The position numbers and the translations under genes were made by a program. DNA of 64,000 bases from Usnea hakonensis (Eukaryota > Ascomycota > Lecanoromycetes > Lecanorales > Parmeliaceae), in assembly GCA_013423325.1 (NCBI GenBank), contig BLJB01000124.1:62296-126295 (forward strand), in the 5' to 3' direction. Positions 61,218 through 64,000 of this stretch are shown in pieces. Below the pieces are notes generated by a model, which did not search any database, had not been told where the DNA came from, and was given only the letters and a program-made list of their open reading frames with translations. Position 1 is the first letter of the stretch. Each line of letters opens with the position of its first letter.

Positions 61218-61912
61218 TTTGGAAGAAGACGGTGACCTCAGCCGCCTGGAATGGTCGAACGATGTGTAAAGCGTCTCGCTCACTCAAAAATCAAGGAAAG
61301 ACAACTTGAGGTATCTCTCAAAGGCATACATATCCAACCTCCTTATTTTCAAAGTGCCGGGCTAAGCAATGGATCAAGTACGGAAGGTGTGTATCAAATT
61401 CCTTATCTAGGAATTTTTCAGGTAGACTTGTTCGGAATATTCCTCAAAGAGACCATCGTTTCGGTTCGACACGGGGTGCCGAAGCGGTGCTGACTTCTCC
61501 TGCACTTATGATTTAGACTCACATCTTTTGAAGCCCTTAAAAGATATAAATAACTCTGACCTGTCTTTCAGAAAGTAAGTTTAGGAAGTACGCCTAGGAA
61601 GTAAGATTAAAGTACTATTATCAATCCTGAGCTTATGCACGCCTGACATTCCAAAGGTTGGATGTTTCAAGACATTAGAACGAGTTATAAGCGGTAAACT
61701 ACCTCTTTGGAACTAGCGTCTTCACAAAGTCCTCACATATCAGAGTCGACTCCTCTGCGTAGTCTTTTTAGTCCCAGTCTATCCTTTACCATCTATTCTA
61801 TCAATTCTGGTTGCAGACCTGACATACCTCTTCGGTCTCTCACACTTGCCACTCCTTTCAACAACAGATACAAACATACCCCCGCACACTCACAAAAGGG
61901 GGCCGCGACATC
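61218..61912. promoter_or_regulatory. Bidirectional promoter region, P450 / DHCR7-like
   Basis: This 695-bp region separates the divergent P450 and sterol reductase starts, an arrangement that favours co-regulation. A GGAAGTA-like motif is imperfectly repeated three times near 61570-61602. No known sterol-response element was recognised. Confidence 0.45.
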
Positions 61913-63475
61913 ATGGACAATAAAGCCTCGCGCGCCTTCTGTGAAAGCCTTGAGATCGGATCCATACACGCACAAATACCCATAGTTGCATGGAGTTCAC
62001 TCAAGCTCAGTCTTCTCGCCGACTCGCCATTTCCGAACAAAATCACCTGGGGACGCTCCAGCATCCGCCGCTCCTGGCTACGTTCACTCTTCTCGGCAAC
62101 ACCTGTGTGGCTGGCTCCACTCATCGCCTTCTCTTTCTTCATCACGCTCTCTAAATACGATGGTTCCCTGTCCCAATTCGTTGTGGCTGTCCTTCAAGAA
62201 GGCGCTTTACCTGTTTTCAAAGCTCATGGCCCACATTTCAGCTCCAAAGGCACGCTTGCTTGTGTATGCTGGATTACTCTGCAGGCTGCGCTGTTCCAGT
62301 ACCTGCCAGGTCCGGTAAATACTGGTCAACGTACTCCGGCTGGCCATCTACTTGCGTATCGGACAAACGGACTCTTGGCCTGGGTCGTCACTCATGTTCT
62401 TTACATAGCGCTCTGCTGGTTTGATTTGATAGATCCCGGGTTCGTGCCCCGGAATTGGGCGGGCATATTTGCAGCATTAAATTTGGTCGGATTCTTGATC
62501 TCGTCATTTGCTTATGTAAAGGCATATCTGATGCCCACTCACCCAGAAGACCGGAAATATAGTGGTATGTTCGCCCCTCTGGCTCTCAGCCTACTGTCAC
62601 TTATCATAGCTCTGGTAGGCTCCGCGCTGTATGATTTTTACATGGGCATCGAGCTGAATCCAAGATTTGGCGAACGCTTTGACTTTAAACTGTTCACCAA
62701 TGGGAGGCCTGGACTGATCGCCTGGACGTTGATGTTCGTGCTCAGAAATCCCCTTCATGTGATTATCAGTTGTCATGTAATGCTGACTTCTGTCCGCAGA
62801 GACATATCAAACATCGCATACCATTACCAGGTTCACCATTGCGTGGCGCCATCACTTGTTCTTGTCACAGTTCTCCATTTTCTCTATGTCTTGGATTTTT
62901 TTGTCAATGAAGCCTGGTATCTGCGGACAATAGATATCGCACACGATCACTACGGATTCTACTTGGCTTGGGGTTGTTTCACCTGGGTTCCAACGATGTA
63001 CACGCTCCAGGCGCAGTACCTTGGTATGTACCCGACTTCACCATCAAAGACATACCTGGCAGCCACTTTCGGTATCGGCCTTGCGGGTTACGCCCTTTTT
63101 CGTTCTGTCAATGATGAGAAGGATCGGGCTCGCCGTTCAGGAGGAAAATGTTTGATATGGGGGAGGCCTGCAGAATACATCATGGCGACATATAAAACTC
63201 TGGACGGTGCACAGCACGAGAGTCTCCTCCTCTGTAGCGGCTGGTGGGGCTGGTCACGTCATGCCAATTACGTGGGCGATTTACTTCTCAGCTTTGCCAT
63301 GTGCGCTTTAGTCGGCACCGACAAACTCCTGGTATGGTTCTATGCGATTTTTATGGCGATATTGCTTGTTCACCGATGCCTTCGGGATGAGCAACGGGGC
63401 TCTGCAAAGTATGGCGCCTCGTGGGAAGTGTACTGCAAGCGGGTGCCTTGGCGACTTGTGCCAGGTATTTGGTGA
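61913..63475 (+). CDS. 7-dehydrocholesterol reductase (DHCR7)-like sterol delta7-reductase
   Basis: ERG4/ERG24-family ER membrane enzyme that uses NADPH to reduce the sterol delta7 double bond. Exons 61913-62733 and 62800-63475 give about 498 aa; the 66-bp intron is a multiple of three, so the unspliced frame is also open. Splicing restores WTLIDISNIAYHYQ. DHCR7-specific rather than ERG24/ERG4-specific blocks are present: QRTPAGHLLAYRTNGLLAW, MGIELNPRFGERFDFKLFTN followed by GRPG, WYLRTIDIAHDHYGFYLAWG, KCLIWGRPAEY, SGWWGWSRHANYVGDLL and the terminal HRCLRDEQRGSAKYG region. About eight or nine TM helices are visible. Most ascomycetes keep the delta7 bond in ergosterol, so a DHCR7 homologue here is unusual and suggests a modified or specialised sterol product. 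Confidence 0.9.
   Translation: MDNKASRAFCESLEIGSIHAQIPIVAWSSLKLSLLADSPFPNKITWGRSSIRRSWLRSLFSATPVWLAPLIAFSFFITLSKYDGSLSQFVVAVLQEGALPVFKAHGPHFSSKGTLACVCWITLQAALFQYLPGPVNTGQRTPAGHLLAYRTNGLLAWVVTHVLYIALCWFDLIDPGFVPRNWAGIFAALNLVGFLISSFAYVKAYLMPTHPEDRKYSGMFAPLALSLLSLIIALVGSALYDFYMGIELNPRFGERFDFKLFTNGRPGLIAWTLMFVLRNPLHVIISCHVMLTSVRRDISNIAYHYQVHHCVAPSLVLVTVLHFLYVLDFFVNEAWYLRTIDIAHDHYGFYLAWGCFTWVPTMYTLQAQYLGMYPTSPSKTYLAATFGIGLAGYALFRSVNDEKDRARRSGGKCLIWGRPAEYIMATYKTLDGAQHESLLLCSGWWGWSRHANYVGDLLLSFAMCALVGTDKLLVWFYAIFMAILLVHRCLRDEQRGSAKYGASWEVYCKRVPWRLVPGIW
62734..62799 (+). other. In-frame 66-bp intron of the DHCR7-like gene
   Basis: Donor GTTCGT, branch-like CTGAC, acceptor CCGCAG. Its length is 22 codons with no stop, so gene finders may miss it. 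Removing it restores the conserved W-T-L-I-D-x-S-N segment. Confidence 0.75.
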
Positions 63476-64000
63476 TGCGAAGGGCGTGCTCGATACGGAG
63501 TATCCTGTTTGTTATGATGATGCCTTCTACGAATACCCACTGTCCAAGGCTTGGTCGACAAAATAAATCTAGCCTCGTTCCTCTTACCAATGCAGGGGTT
63601 TTGCCCATGCGTAGCACACCAATGGATTACCTGATTTTTCAGTCAGAGCCTCGTTTCACGACGAAGAGGTCTGCGAAAAGAAGAGCCTGAATACCGAAAC
63701 CTGACTGCCGAATGTCCAGTATGCATGTTCAGGGATGCTATTTCTCATAGTCAACAATGCAATCCGTAGGGATCCGTTTACAGGTCTAAGATGACGCCAG
63801 CAGTCGGAGTGACCGGCAGCTAGGAAGAAGGCAGGCTCAAACTAAAGCCAGTACTTCAGGTTCTAGGAAAAGTTTTTAGAACGGAGTCTTGCCTAACCCG
63901 ATCCCGTAGTTCCGAACGTCAGCGCTGGTTTCACTACTAAGCGCTAAGAAGGCTAAAAGGGGACTCCCACGACGTCTTACTCCTCGAAAATATCATTTCT
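63476..64000. other. Right-end flank
   Basis: 3' UTR of the DHCR7-like gene and following sequence; only short shadow ORFs. Any further cluster gene would lie beyond the window. Confidence 0.5.

Overview
The window is nuclear DNA of a filamentous ascomycete (Pezizomycotina; a Leotiomycetes-type fungus would fit, but the class is not proven from sequence alone). The evidence is short GT-AG introns of about 45-150 bp with CTRAY branch sites, several introns per gene, no operons, fungal-specific families (WSC sensor, HRQ/DUF3445, 2EXR/F-box-like, DHA1 drug exporters) and an arginine attenuator peptide uORF in front of a CPA1-type gene. I rebuilt exons by hand from splice sites and reading-frame phase. 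Where exon coordinates are given, the spliced frame closes.

Layout, left to right. 0.97-3.4 kb: acetolactate synthase ILV2 (+) with an upstream Gcn4/CPC1-type site. 4.0-5.0 kb: cyclin L-like protein (-). 5.7-8.2 kb: DHA1-type MFS exporter (+) with a GC-AG intron. 8.9-9.4 kb: small secreted protein (+). 10.3-11.8 kb: two-TM hypothetical protein (+). 11.8-14.6 kb: gene-poor. 14.7-16.4 kb: WSC cell-wall stress sensor (+). 17.8-19.4 kb: HRQ-family heme-domain protein (+). 20.1-21.1 kb: ETF beta subunit (+). 21.4 kb: 82-nt poly-C tract. 21.9-23.4 kb: CCCH zinc-finger protein (-). 24.1-25.3 kb: NAD-dependent epimerase-like SDR with a damaged-looking 5' end (-). 25.8-33.4 kb: THO complex subunit THO2 (+). 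34.4-37.3 kb: disordered hypothetical protein (+). 37.8-38.8 kb: peroxisomal enoyl-CoA hydratase/isomerase with a terminal SKL (+). 39.5 kb: 56-nt poly-C tract. 40.5-43.4 kb: arginine-specific carbamoyl-phosphate synthase small subunit (-) with its attenuator uORF. 44.1-45.6 kb: 2EXR/F-box-like protein (-). 46.1-48.0 kb: SLC4/BOR1-type anion transporter (-). 48.5-50.5 kb: methylcrotonoyl-CoA carboxylase beta subunit (-). 51.7-53.0 kb: Ser/Thr-rich protein with a PAN/Apple-like end (-). 53-56.7 kb: mostly gene-poor, one orphan ORF and a 13-bp minisatellite. 56.8-63.5 kb: two cytochrome P450s (-) and a 7-dehydrocholesterol reductase (DHCR7) homologue (+).

How the genes relate: most are housekeeping metabolism. 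ILV2 and MCC beta are branched-chain amino-acid synthesis and leucine breakdown; ETF beta and the PTS1 enoyl-CoA protein are acyl-CoA oxidation; CPA1 is arginine synthesis. The right-hand trio is different. A DHCR7-type sterol reductase, unusual in ergosterol-making fungi, sits head-to-head with a CYP7/8-like P450, followed by an ent-kaurene-oxidase-like P450. This could be a small sterol or terpenoid modification cluster that continues beyond the window, and it is my best candidate for an undescribed system. Other notable signals are an attenuator uORF split by two introns, a 4-nt microexon in CPA1, and a repeated C-rich-then-G-rich strand switch inside several genes.
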